In this document: positions 1 through 6,164 of the stretch, piece by piece
Layout: each line of letters begins with the position of its first letter
How positions within the stretch are numbered: the stretch's first letter is position 1
From: Nitrospirae bacterium GWC2_42_7
GTDB lineage: Bacteria; Nitrospirota; Thermodesulfovibrionia; Thermodesulfovibrionales; UBA6898
DNA: 9,666 nucleotides
Direction of reading: 5' to 3'
Assembly (NCBI GenBank): GCA_001803645.1
Contig: MHDW01000228.1
Coordinates: 1-9,666 of the forward strand
Position numbers and translations under genes: made by a program
The notes under the pieces: generated by a model
Seen by the model: the letters and a program-made list of their open reading frames with translations, nothing else
Databases searched by the model: none
Told to the model about the DNA's origin: nothing

Positions 1-1
1 A

Positions 2-454
2 CCGATCACAGAAATGCTTGAAGTTCAATTGGTCAATTCTGTTGCACCCTTTGTATTATGCAATCGCTTGGTAGCACTTATGAGACGCAATTACACAGGG
101 CTAAAGCATATTGTGAATGTGACTGCAATGGAAGGTAAATTTTTCAGATTCAAAAAAGATGAGAGGCATCCGCATACAAATATGGCTAAGGCAGCCCTGA
201 ATATGATGACCCATACATCAGCAGAAGACCTTGCCAGGGACGGCATCTATATGAATGCAGTTGATACAGGATGGGTCACGGATGAAGACCCTCTGGAGCT
301 TTCTGAATTAAAACAGAAGGTCCATGATTTTCAGCCTCCACTGGATATTGTTGACGGGGCTGCCAGGGTATGTGATCCCTTTTTTGACGGGATCCTGACA
401 GGCAAACACTGGTCCGGAAAATTTCTAAAAGATTATTTCCCCATTGATTGGTAA
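2..454 (+). CDS. Short-chain dehydrogenase/reductase-like protein, C-terminal part (5' end outside window)
   Basis: The reading frame is open from base 2, so the gene begins upstream of the window; the ATG at 14 is internal. About 150 residues are visible. They show the second half of an SDR Rossmann fold: an LVNSVAPF segment (the helix-4 Asn region), a beta-5 strand IVNVTAMEG, then [13 protein letters not shown], which corresponds to the YxxxK active-site helix, and [11 protein letters not shown], which matches the usual PG-T cofactor loop. The lysine is present, but the residue four before it is Thr, not Tyr, and the usual Ser in the preceding strand is Thr/Ala. The protein ends in [12 protein letters not shown], a tail I associate with a divergent bacterial/fungal SDR branch. 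NAD(P)-dependent redox chemistry is the family role, but activity is uncertain given these substitutions. The next gene follows 129 bases downstream on the same strand. Confidence 0.75.
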   Translation, partial: PITEMLEVQLVNSVAPFVLCNRLVALMRRNYTGLKHIVNVTAMEGKFFRFKKDERHPHTNMAKAALNMMTHTSAEDLARDGIYMNAVDTGWVTDEDPLELSELKQKVHDFQPPLDIVDGAARVCDPFFDGILTGKHWSGKFLKDYFPIDW

Positions 455-536
455 ATGAATAGTGATCAGGCCAGAGGCGTTTTTTCTCTTTCCTGTTTTC
501 CTTCTTGCTGATTTTTGTACTTTCTTTTTGGCCTCT

Positions 537-565
537 TTGACTCTCCCTGTTTTTTGAGATATGCT
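537..565 (+). promoter_or_regulatory. Possible sigma-70 promoter of the OsmC gene
   Basis: TTGACT (537-542) is separated by exactly 17 bases from TATGCT (560-565), a 5/6 and 4/6 match to the -35 and -10 consensus. Transcription would start near 572, leaving a leader of only about a dozen bases that begins at the Shine-Dalgarno sequence. The spacing is good. The very short leader and the pyrimidine-rich surroundings keep confidence moderate. Confidence 0.4.
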
Positions 566-571
566 TTTATC

Positions 572-577
572 AGGAGG
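572..577 (+). promoter_or_regulatory. Ribosome binding site fixing the OsmC start at 584
   Basis: AGGAGG lies six bases before the ATG at 584. The longer open frame back to 515 adds 23 hydrophobic and aromatic residues not expected in OsmC proteins and has no such site, so 584 is the start. Confidence 0.85.
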
Positions 578-583
578 TATCAT

Positions 584-1012
584 ATGCCAATACGAAAAGC
601 AGAAGCAGCCTGGGAAGGAACATTAAAGAACGGCAAAGGAAAGATGAAGTTTGGAAGCGGTGCGTTTGAAGGGGCTTATTCATTCTCATCCCGTTTTGAA
701 GACGGAACCGGTACCAATCCAGAGGAACTCCTTGGGGCTGCACATGCAGGCTGTTTTTCGATGGCTCTTTCCCTGTCTCTTGAGATCGCCGGATTTAAAG
801 CTGAACATATCCGGACCACTGCAAAAGTCCATATTGACAAGGTCGGGGAAGGTTTTAAGATAACGGTTATTGACCTCGAGACAGAGGCCAAGGTGCCTGG
901 GATCGATGACAAAAGGTTTCAGGAACAGGCTGAGGCAACAAAAAAAGGTTGTCCTGTTTCCCAGGCCCTTACAGGTGTCGAGATCAGGCTGAAAGCCACC
1001 CTGATACCATAA
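584..1012 (+). CDS. osmC: OsmC-family peroxiredoxin-like protein
   Basis: The protein is 142 residues, the normal length for OsmC/Ohr family members. These are cytoplasmic thiol peroxidases that reduce organic hydroperoxides with a pair of reactive cysteines. The signature elements are in place: Arg37 in SSRFEDG, Glu48 in TNPEELLGAAHAGC, the peroxidatic Cys57 in that motif, and the resolving Cys123 in KKGCPVSQAL. The N-terminal IRKAEAAWEGTLKNGKGK is the strand pair typical of the OsmC branch, so OsmC is favoured over Ohr. The start at 584 is set by an AGGAGG site. A serine hydrolase gene follows after 53 bases on the same strand and may be cotranscribed. The neighbouring Fe-S and flavin genes are oxygen-sensitive or peroxide-generating types, so a peroxide-detoxifying enzyme fits the setting, although it lies on the opposite strand from them. 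Confidence 0.92.
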   Translation: MPIRKAEAAWEGTLKNGKGKMKFGSGAFEGAYSFSSRFEDGTGTNPEELLGAAHAGCFSMALSLSLEIAGFKAEHIRTTAKVHIDKVGEGFKITVIDLETEAKVPGIDDKRFQEQAEATKKGCPVSQALTGVEIRLKATLIP

Positions 1013-1065
1013 CCCTGAAACAGAAATCAGAATCTGACCAGCTTGTCATGCTCTCTTTTTAGCAG

Positions 1066-2484
1066 ATGCTGAAGAACAGGAAAAAGATACTGTCTCTTGC
1101 TGTGGTGGCAGGCTTCTTACTGTTCGCTTATGGAGTTTACTACGCCTGGCAGGTTGTCACAATCGGCTCTGCATACAAAGCCAAGATCCTCTGTTCAGGA
1201 GTCTTCGTTTCAAAACGCGATCAGCAGGATGTACTGCAAGAAGATTTTGAAGCTGTTTTCAGCAATATCAATGCAAAGATCGACTTTGATAAAAAGTCTG
1301 TTACTACAACTGCTGCAGGGATACCCACCCAGACAGCTATCTTCAGAGAAGGTCTTGGCTGTGCTTTAATTCCTGATTCCTCTGCCTCTGAAGCCCTGCA
1401 CCTCATCAGTGACAGCGAATGGAAACAATCGCCTGAGAATACTACTCAATCTGCTTCTGGTTTTAGAAGTCTCAGCAAGGATATTCAGAAAAAAGTTTCC
1501 TCTGACAAACTCTCCAAAGCCATAGATAAAGCCTTCGAAGAAAAAGACCCTTCTCATCCAATCAGGACAAGGGCAGTAGTTGTTATTTACAAAGGCAAGA
1601 TAATTGCAGAGCGTTATGCTTCTGGTTTTTCCGCAGACACCCCTTTGCCTGGTTGGTCCATGGCAAAGAGCGTAACCAATGCTCTTGTCGGTATACTTGT
1701 AAAAGAGAAGAGGCTGTCATTAGACCGTCCTGTTCAGATACCGGAGTGGTCCGGCGCAAATGACCTACGAAAAAAAATAACCTTAGACCAGTTGCTTCGC
1801 ATGAGCAGCGGGCTTGAATTCGATGAAAGGGCTGGGCCGTTCGTCTCTGATGTGAACCGCATGCTGCTGAGAAGCCGGGATGCTTCAGCGTATGCAATTG
1901 GAAAGAAGTTGAGATATTCGCCTGGCAGCCGCTGGCAGTACTCAAGCGGAACAACTATCATCATCTCTCGCATTATCCGCAATAGTTTTGACGGAAGAAC
2001 AACAGACTATCATGCATTTCCACGCAAGGCCCTGTTTGATAAGATCAACATGACCAGCGCAGTTATGGAAGTTGATGTCTCAGGCAACTTTATTGCATCT
2101 TCATTCATGCATGCCACTGCCAGAGATTGGGCACGGTTGGGATTGCTTTATCTTCAGGACGGTGTCTGGAATGGGGAGCGAATTCTCCCTCCGGGATGGG
2201 TTGACTATACAAGAAGGCCCTCTTCGACAGCTCCGGATGGAAAGTATGGCGCACATTTCTGGACTAACGGCACGGCTGAAATGGAAGACAGTGCAAGGCC
2301 TTTCAAGGATCTGCCGGCTGATGCCTTTTTAGCTTCAGGTTATGAAGGTCAAAACATTGTGATCGTGCCGTCCCAAGAGCTGGTCGTGGTGCGCCTCGGC
2401 ATGACCAAAGAGAGAAATACGTGGGATATAGCAACATTTGTCGCTGAGATCCTTGCAGCAATTTCCGCTGAAGTAAAAGAATAA
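1066..2484 (+). CDS. Membrane-anchored serine hydrolase, class C beta-lactamase/EstB type
   Basis: This 472-residue protein begins with a short basic stretch (MLKNRKK) and a hydrophobic segment at about residues 8-31, so it is probably anchored in the inner membrane with the enzyme facing the periplasm. Residues 33-150 form the N-terminal extension with a LCSGVFVS start that I associate with this group. The catalytic domain follows from about 165. The nucleophile motif is Ser198-Met-Ala-Lys201 in PGWSMAKSVTNALVG; the second motif is Tyr292-Ser-Ser in WQYSSGTT; the third, usually KTG/HTG, appears to be Gly425-Tyr-Glu-Gly-Gln in ASGYEGQNIVIVP. This set resembles 6-aminohexanoate-dimer hydrolase, EstB esterases and related peptidases, so the substrate is an unknown ester, amide or lactam; antibiotic resistance should not be assumed. 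An in-frame TAG at 1060 rules out an earlier start. No good Shine-Dalgarno sequence is visible. The gene converges with the AAA ATPase gene. Confidence 0.9.
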   Translation: MLKNRKKILSLAVVAGFLLFAYGVYYAWQVVTIGSAYKAKILCSGVFVSKRDQQDVLQEDFEAVFSNINAKIDFDKKSVTTTAAGIPTQTAIFREGLGCALIPDSSASEALHLISDSEWKQSPENTTQSASGFRSLSKDIQKKVSSDKLSKAIDKAFEEKDPSHPIRTRAVVVIYKGKIIAERYASGFSADTPLPGWSMAKSVTNALVGILVKEKRLSLDRPVQIPEWSGANDLRKKITLDQLLRMSSGLEFDERAGPFVSDVNRMLLRSRDASAYAIGKKLRYSPGSRWQYSSGTTIIISRIIRNSFDGRTTDYHAFPRKALFDKINMTSAVMEVDVSGNFIASSFMHATARDWARLGLLYLQDGVWNGERILPPGWVDYTRRPSSTAPDGKYGAHFWTNGTAEMEDSARPFKDLPADAFLASGYEGQNIVIVPSQELVVVRLGMTKERNTWDIATFVAEILAAISAEVKE

Positions 2485-2491
2485 CTTCTGT

Positions 2492-2523
2492 GCTTGTCAG
2501 CTTGTCGGCTTGTTCGCTTGTCA
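2492..2523. repeat. Four tandem 8-bp units GCTTGTCN between convergent genes
   Basis: The units are GCTTGTCA (2492-2499), GCTTGTCG (2500-2507), GCTTGTTC (2508-2515) and GCTTGTCA (2516-2523), in exact register. They fill nearly the whole 40-base gap between the stop codons of the serine hydrolase and the AAA ATPase. The units are not self-complementary, so this is not a hairpin terminator. The same GCTTGTCA octamer occurs at 1041-1048 and 8740-8747, both also intergenic. Confidence 0.85.
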
Positions 2524-2524
2524 G

Positions 2525-4018
2525 CTAACGATTGTATTTCCCCGAGGCAGGCACTGCGCGCTTAAAGGCCCAGGCCTCGATGCTCTTTATCTGTTCAGCC
2601 ATGGTCACTGAAAGAGGTACTGTCCTGCTCTGTGCTACTAAAAAGTCCTGTTCAACTACGGGACGCTTTTCAGCCAAGGCTTCGAAAACCGCTGATTTGA
2701 CCACCTGTTCTATCTCAGCCCCGGAAAGACGTTTAAGCGATGCTGTCAGTACCGGAAAATCGATCTTGGAAGGATCGATATTATGCTTCTTCATATGAAT
2801 GCGATATATTTCCTCCTGCGCCTTTTCATCAGGAAGCCCGACATAAAATATCTCGTCAAAGCGTCCCTTGCGCAGTACTTCTGCAGGAAGCATCTCGATC
2901 GCATTGGCAGTAGCCGCAACAAAAACAGGCGCTGTTTTTTCCTGCATCCATGTCAGGAAAGACCCGAGCACCCGGGAAGAAGAGCCCCCTTCAGCCTTGA
3001 ATCCCTGAGAAGAAATGCCGGCCTCTATCTCGTCTATCCAGAGGACACAGGGCGCGATCGCCTCTGAGATCCTGAACGCCTTTCGGAGGCTGGACTCCGG
3101 AGAACCGAACGTCCCTCCATATACAACTGACATATCCAGACGGATAAGGGGAAGTCGCCAATGAGCAGCTATCACCTTGACAAATAGCGATTTACCGCAG
3201 CCTGATATCCCCATGATCAACACACCTTTCGGCATCTTTGCACCTGAAGAAATGTTATCTATGCCGAATGCCTTTTCACGACGATCCAGCCAGTATTTAA
3301 GGTTTTCCATCCCGCCCAGCTGGTCCATACCAGAATCATTGACAACAAACTCCATGATGCCGCTTTTTCTGATGATCTGCTGTTTGATATCAAAGAGCGT
3401 CCGGGTGATCTCATTACTGCTGCTGATCTGAGATTGATTAAAAGAGCGGATACTCCGCTCGATGTCCGTAAGATAAAGCCCCTGGCTCGCCACTACCAAC
3501 CTCCCCAATAACTCCGGATCAGCATCGCATGCCTGCCCCAAAGGCGGAATATGTCCTTTCAGTAACTCAAAGTGCGCCCTGATCTCTTCTATGGAAGGAA
3601 GTCCCTGATAAAGAATAACAAGGTCTTCTCTTAACTGTTCAGGCACAGCATCCTCTTTACCAATGATGATCAGGCTCTTTGCTTTGGCCCGCACGCCAAA
3701 ATCTTTCAGCTTTCTGATAATAAACGGGTTATTTCCCCAAAAACCCGAAAGGTCCTTGAAAAGAAAAATAGCAGGTCCCGGTTGCGCGATAGCGAAATCG
3801 AGTGCCAGCAGAGGCTCTAACGTATCTTCTATTGACGCTCCCTCCCGGATGAAGCCTTCGGTGCAAGTCCATAAATAGGGGCTCCCCACACCTTTCACTT
3901 TCCTGGCAGCCTGCGCCACAGTTCCCTCAGTGCTGCGCTCGTTATCAGTAACCACATAAACCAGGCTGTTTCCAGCCGCGATTATTCTTAGTAGATCCTG
4001 TGCATTCAGGTTTTCCAT
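2525..4018 (-). CDS. Ycf46-like AAA+ ATPase
   Basis: The 497-residue protein has the two-part layout of the Ycf46 family. The N-terminal part (1-220) resembles a degenerate NTPase module (LVYVVTDNER, IFLFKDLSGFW, LIIIGKEDAVPEQL). A complete AAA domain follows: Walker A Gly270-ISGCGKS with Lys276, Walker B VLWIDE with Asp329/Glu330, sensor-1 Asn372 in AATAN, arginine-finger region RKGRFDE (384-390), and a LSGAEIE sensor-2 segment (431-437). No signal peptide or membrane segment is seen, so it is cytoplasmic. Ycf46 proteins are known from algal plastids and cyanobacteria, where a homologue has been linked to regulation of inorganic carbon uptake; in other bacteria the role is undefined. The start is supported by AGGAGG at 4022-4027, three bases before the ATG, and by an extended -10 promoter upstream. 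It has its own promoter and probably forms a single-gene transcript or ends the minus-strand cluster. Confidence 0.88.
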   Translation of the reverse strand: MENLNAQDLLRIIAAGNSLVYVVTDNERSTEGTVAQAARKVKGVGSPYLWTCTEGFIREGASIEDTLEPLLALDFAIAQPGPAIFLFKDLSGFWGNNPFIIRKLKDFGVRAKAKSLIIIGKEDAVPEQLREDLVILYQGLPSIEEIRAHFELLKGHIPPLGQACDADPELLGRLVVASQGLYLTDIERSIRSFNQSQISSSNEITRTLFDIKQQIIRKSGIMEFVVNDSGMDQLGGMENLKYWLDRREKAFGIDNISSGAKMPKGVLIMGISGCGKSLFVKVIAAHWRLPLIRLDMSVVYGGTFGSPESSLRKAFRISEAIAPCVLWIDEIEAGISSQGFKAEGGSSSRVLGSFLTWMQEKTAPVFVAATANAIEMLPAEVLRKGRFDEIFYVGLPDEKAQEEIYRIHMKKHNIDPSKIDFPVLTASLKRLSGAEIEQVVKSAVFEALAEKRPVVEQDFLVAQSRTVPLSVTMAEQIKSIEAWAFKRAVPASGKYNR

Positions 4019-4093
4019 TATCCTCCTGTTAAGCCTCTGACAGAATATCTCCTCCAGTCAGTATGGCATTATTTTTCATTTGTACTACTCTGT

Positions 4094-4119
4094 ATTATAT
4101 CAGTTTTCAACAGTGACAA
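4094..4119 (-). promoter_or_regulatory. Extended -10 promoter of the AAA ATPase gene
   Basis: On the minus strand the sequence TGATATAAT (4102-4094) is a perfect extended -10 element (TGnTATAAT). A TTGTCA (4119-4114) lies 14 bases upstream, short for a -35, but extended -10 promoters tolerate a poor -35. Transcription would begin near 4087, giving a leader of roughly 70 bases. Confidence 0.6.
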
Positions 4120-4202
4120 CTTAAGGGAGCAGTTGAACTTTGAATACGGAATTGGATATTTTGTGCTGTTGCACTTTAGAATTTTCGCCTTTCAGTCTCT
4201 TG

Positions 4203-4230
4203 CTTTTCACCCTTTACTATTCACTATTCA
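4203..4230. repeat. Four heptamer units, CTATTCA type
   Basis: The units are CTTTTCA (4203-4209), CCCTTTA (4210-4216), CTATTCA (4217-4223) and CTATTCA (4224-4230). The last two are identical and the first two are degenerate. They lie directly downstream of the stop codon of the flavoprotein gene. No terminator-like hairpin is visible around them. Confidence 0.65.
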
Positions 4231-4238
4231 TTTTTTGA

Positions 4239-5459
4239 TTAAAGCCAGCGGCTTGAGGGATATTCTCCTCGAATAATCCGCATAAAAGACTGCGCAAGTA
4301 TCTGCCTGCCCCATTTATATGGCGCATAGATTTTTAAAAACCTTACAATATCCCGAATGACTATCAGCTGTTCTTTTTTGCTGAGCTTGCGCAGGCTGGC
4401 CTTGAAGTCCGCCTCGTGCGGGTTGCCGAAGATTATTCTGAAAGGGTTCCACTGGTCAGTGCATCTCTTCACCTCTGAGGCTATCTGCCTGCGGTAGACC
4501 TCCTGTACTGGCCGGTTGCTATGGATAGCCTCAACTACCGCCTCCCCGGCGATCGCACCTGAATGGAGTGCACAACTCATCCCCTCAGCAAGCATATTGA
4601 AAAATCCTGCAGCCTGCCCAGTGATAAGCACATTGCCCTTGCCGAATACATAGCTGTTTATCAGAGAAGGGCCGAAGTTATGGGAGCACCCTTCCATCTC
4701 CTCGGCTGGTTCGAGTTTCACCCCGTGTTTGTCCCTAAGATATTTCTCGACCCTGGCGTGATATGTGTGGAGGTTTCCTCCAACCGGAAACCCGACACCG
4801 AGTATCTGCCGTCTGTTGCGGGCATGGCTCCATGTGTAATGCCCCAGCTCAGGGTGGAACCAGAAATGGAAATAGTCATCATCAAGCGGACATTCAATTA
4901 TCCTCTGGAACTTCTGTCCGACCATAAACCATGGGATGCTTTTATTGTAGTCCCCGTATATTGAATGCCTGACTCTGGAACGCGGTCCGTCAGCACCTAT
5001 TACAAAATGTGTTTTGTATTGCACTTCCTTGTCACCCTGTTTTGCAGTTACATTCAGCATTTTTCCATCATCTTCAAGACCGGTGAAGCTTGTGCCTTCG
5101 TGTATCTCGACGCCACTGCTTTTGATCGCCCAGTAATCTGAGAATTTACGATGAAGGTGAGGGGTAGGCCCTCCCTCAAAATCCATTGGAATGGATATCA
5201 TGCTCGGGAAATGGAAGGTAACACCACGGCAGGAAGTCGGCTCGTGCAACACCTCTCTCGGAAGCGGACCGAAATTTTCGATCAGAAAGCGATGTCCGCG
5301 GGGCGAGAGTATACCGCTACAAACCTTATGCCTCGGAAGTATATTACGCTCAAGCGCCACAACATCCAGCCCTGCATCAACCATCCTCTTTGCGCAGGCA
5401 GAAGCAGCCAGACTTGCGCCTACGATCAATACATCATATTTCCCTTTGACTCTATTCAA
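4239..5459 (-). CDS. FAD-dependent oxidoreductase, geranylgeranyl reductase-like
   Basis: The 406-residue protein has the order of elements of the geranylgeranyl reductase/halogenase-like flavoproteins: an N-terminal Rossmann dinucleotide fold (YDVLIVGASLAAS, residues 8-20, with Glu37 ending strand 2), KVCSGILSPRG (45-55) in the place of the family's KPCGG-type segment, VIGADGPRSRVR (153-164), and a second FAD motif NVLITGQAAGFFNMLAEG (276-293). Family members reduce isoprenoid double bonds or act as monooxygenases. The substrate here is not evident; quinone tails, lipids or polyprenols are possible. Two oddities: the GxGxxG glycines 2 and 3 are Ser16 and Ala19, and the conserved Asp of the second motif is Gln282. 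The start is TTG, overlapping the upstream stop codon in TTGA. AAGGA at 5466-5470, six bases before it, supports this start, and no ATG precedes the Rossmann motif. The gene is translationally coupled to the TPR-like gene. Confidence 0.82.
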   Translation of the reverse strand: MNRVKGKYDVLIVGASLAASACAKRMVDAGLDVVALERNILPRHKVCSGILSPRGHRFLIENFGPLPREVLHEPTSCRGVTFHFPSMISIPMDFEGGPTPHLHRKFSDYWAIKSSGVEIHEGTSFTGLEDDGKMLNVTAKQGDKEVQYKTHFVIGADGPRSRVRHSIYGDYNKSIPWFMVGQKFQRIIECPLDDDYFHFWFHPELGHYTWSHARNRRQILGVGFPVGGNLHTYHARVEKYLRDKHGVKLEPAEEMEGCSHNFGPSLINSYVFGKGNVLITGQAAGFFNMLAEGMSCALHSGAIAGEAVVEAIHSNRPVQEVYRRQIASEVKRCTDQWNPFRIIFGNPHEADFKASLRKLSKKEQLIVIRDIVRFLKIYAPYKWGRQILAQSFMRIIRGEYPSSRWL

Positions 5460-5983
5460 TCTTTATCCTTCATATAATGTTTCAGACTTTTTGCCTTCTT
5501 TTTTAGTGTCTTCAGTAAATCGTCGAAAACTGCAGAATCCTGTTCGCCGGTCATATATTTCTTCAATGCTTCTTTTGTCTTTCTTTTAATAATGCTTTTT
5601 GACTCTTTATTGCAACTCAACAGAAATTCATCAATCCCGTCTGATAGTTCTGATGCGTAGGCTTTTATTGCATTTATGTAGATTTCAAGTGCTTCTTCAG
5701 GTTTATTTTTCTTTAAATATATTTCGGCCTCATCGAACCTACCTACGAGAAGCCATCTATCTATTTTTTTAGCAGCTTTTAAGCAGAGTAGGGCTTCACC
5801 ATTTCTACCGATAACCATAAGCATACGTGCTTTGAATACCAAAGCCTCAGTATATGTCGGATACTTGGCAAGAAAGTCGTCAACGAGAGGAAGAATCGCA
5901 GTCGCATTTGCGGGGTCTTCAAAGTACTTTTCATAAAGTCGATCCATTTCAGCCGAAATATTTGGCACGTCTGATATTTTCAT
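5456..5983 (-). CDS. Small TPR-like helical protein
   Basis: The 175-residue protein is predicted to be almost wholly helical, with TPR-like pairs: about residues 27-58 (ATAILPLVDDFLAKYP, then TEALVFKARMLMVIGR), 61-79 (NGEALLCLKAAKKID) and 82-110 (RFDEAEIYLKKNKPEEALEIYINAIKAYA). A basic lysine-rich tail follows (FDDLLKTLKKKAKSLKHYMKDKD). There is no signal peptide, so it is probably a cytoplasmic protein-binding partner. Its DNA is visibly richer in A and T than the genes on both sides. Its TGA stop overlaps the TTG start of the flavoprotein gene, so the two are coupled and may work together. A GGAGA site lies eight bases before the ATG at 5983. An inverted-repeat element sits about 50 bases upstream. 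I do not recognise a specific family; the function is unknown. Confidence 0.75.
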   Translation of the reverse strand: MKISDVPNISAEMDRLYEKYFEDPANATAILPLVDDFLAKYPTYTEALVFKARMLMVIGRNGEALLCLKAAKKIDRWLLVGRFDEAEIYLKKNKPEEALEIYINAIKAYASELSDGIDEFLLSCNKESKSIIKRKTKEALKKYMTGEQDSAVFDDLLKTLKKKAKSLKHYMKDKD

Positions 5984-6030
5984 TATTTATTTCTCCATTT
6001 TATGTATACAGTAAGCATTTATTATTAAGA

Positions 6031-6152
6031 CAGGAGGGATATAGTATTTGAGCGGTTTTTCTTGCCGATAGTCCATAAGTAATAATAAAAAAATAAAGAG
6101 GTAAGAACCTCGGAGCGCAGCGAGAATGAGCGAAAATACTGTATCCCTCCTG
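6031..6152. mobile_element. MITE-like element with 19-bp terminal inverted repeats
   Basis: The left end (6031-6049) reads CAGGAGGGATATAGTATTT. The reverse complement of the right end (6152-6134) reads CAGGAGGGATACAGTATTT, 18 of 19 identical. The 84-bp interior has no open frame of note, but holds a short hairpin GAGGT-AAGA-ACCTC (6098-6111) and a GGAGCGCAGCGAG stretch. TA dinucleotides flank both sides within 2-3 bases (6026-6027 and 6155-6156), a possible target duplication. Size, long terminal repeats and lack of coding sequence fit a miniature inverted-repeat element. It lies 12 bases beyond the stop of the Fe-S gene and upstream of the TPR gene, so the transcript could fold across it and it may affect expression. 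Confidence 0.6.
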
Positions 6153-6164
6153 TTTATCCATAAC

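Noticed and set aside
468..490. Possible terminator after the SDR gene (GCCAGAGGC followed by a T-run)
   Set aside because: The stem is only three base pairs, too weak to call although the T-run is suggestive.
515..583. An upstream ATG for the OsmC gene
   Set aside because: The added 23 residues are unlike OsmC and the AGGAGG site clearly belongs to the ATG at 584.
1066..2484. Antibiotic-resistance beta-lactamase
   Set aside because: The SxxK and Tyr motifs are present, but the third motif, the membrane anchor and the N-terminal extension resemble EstB/6-aminohexanoate-dimer hydrolases, not resistance enzymes.
4034..4080. Leader peptide before the AAA ATPase, suggested by a second GGAGGAG in its leader
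   Set aside because: Only a three-codon ATG frame or a non-standard ATT start is available, so no credible peptide is encoded.
4563..4964. A 133-codon plus-strand open frame
   Set aside because: It lies wholly opposite the flavoprotein gene, whose motifs are clear, and its translation has no recognisable family features.
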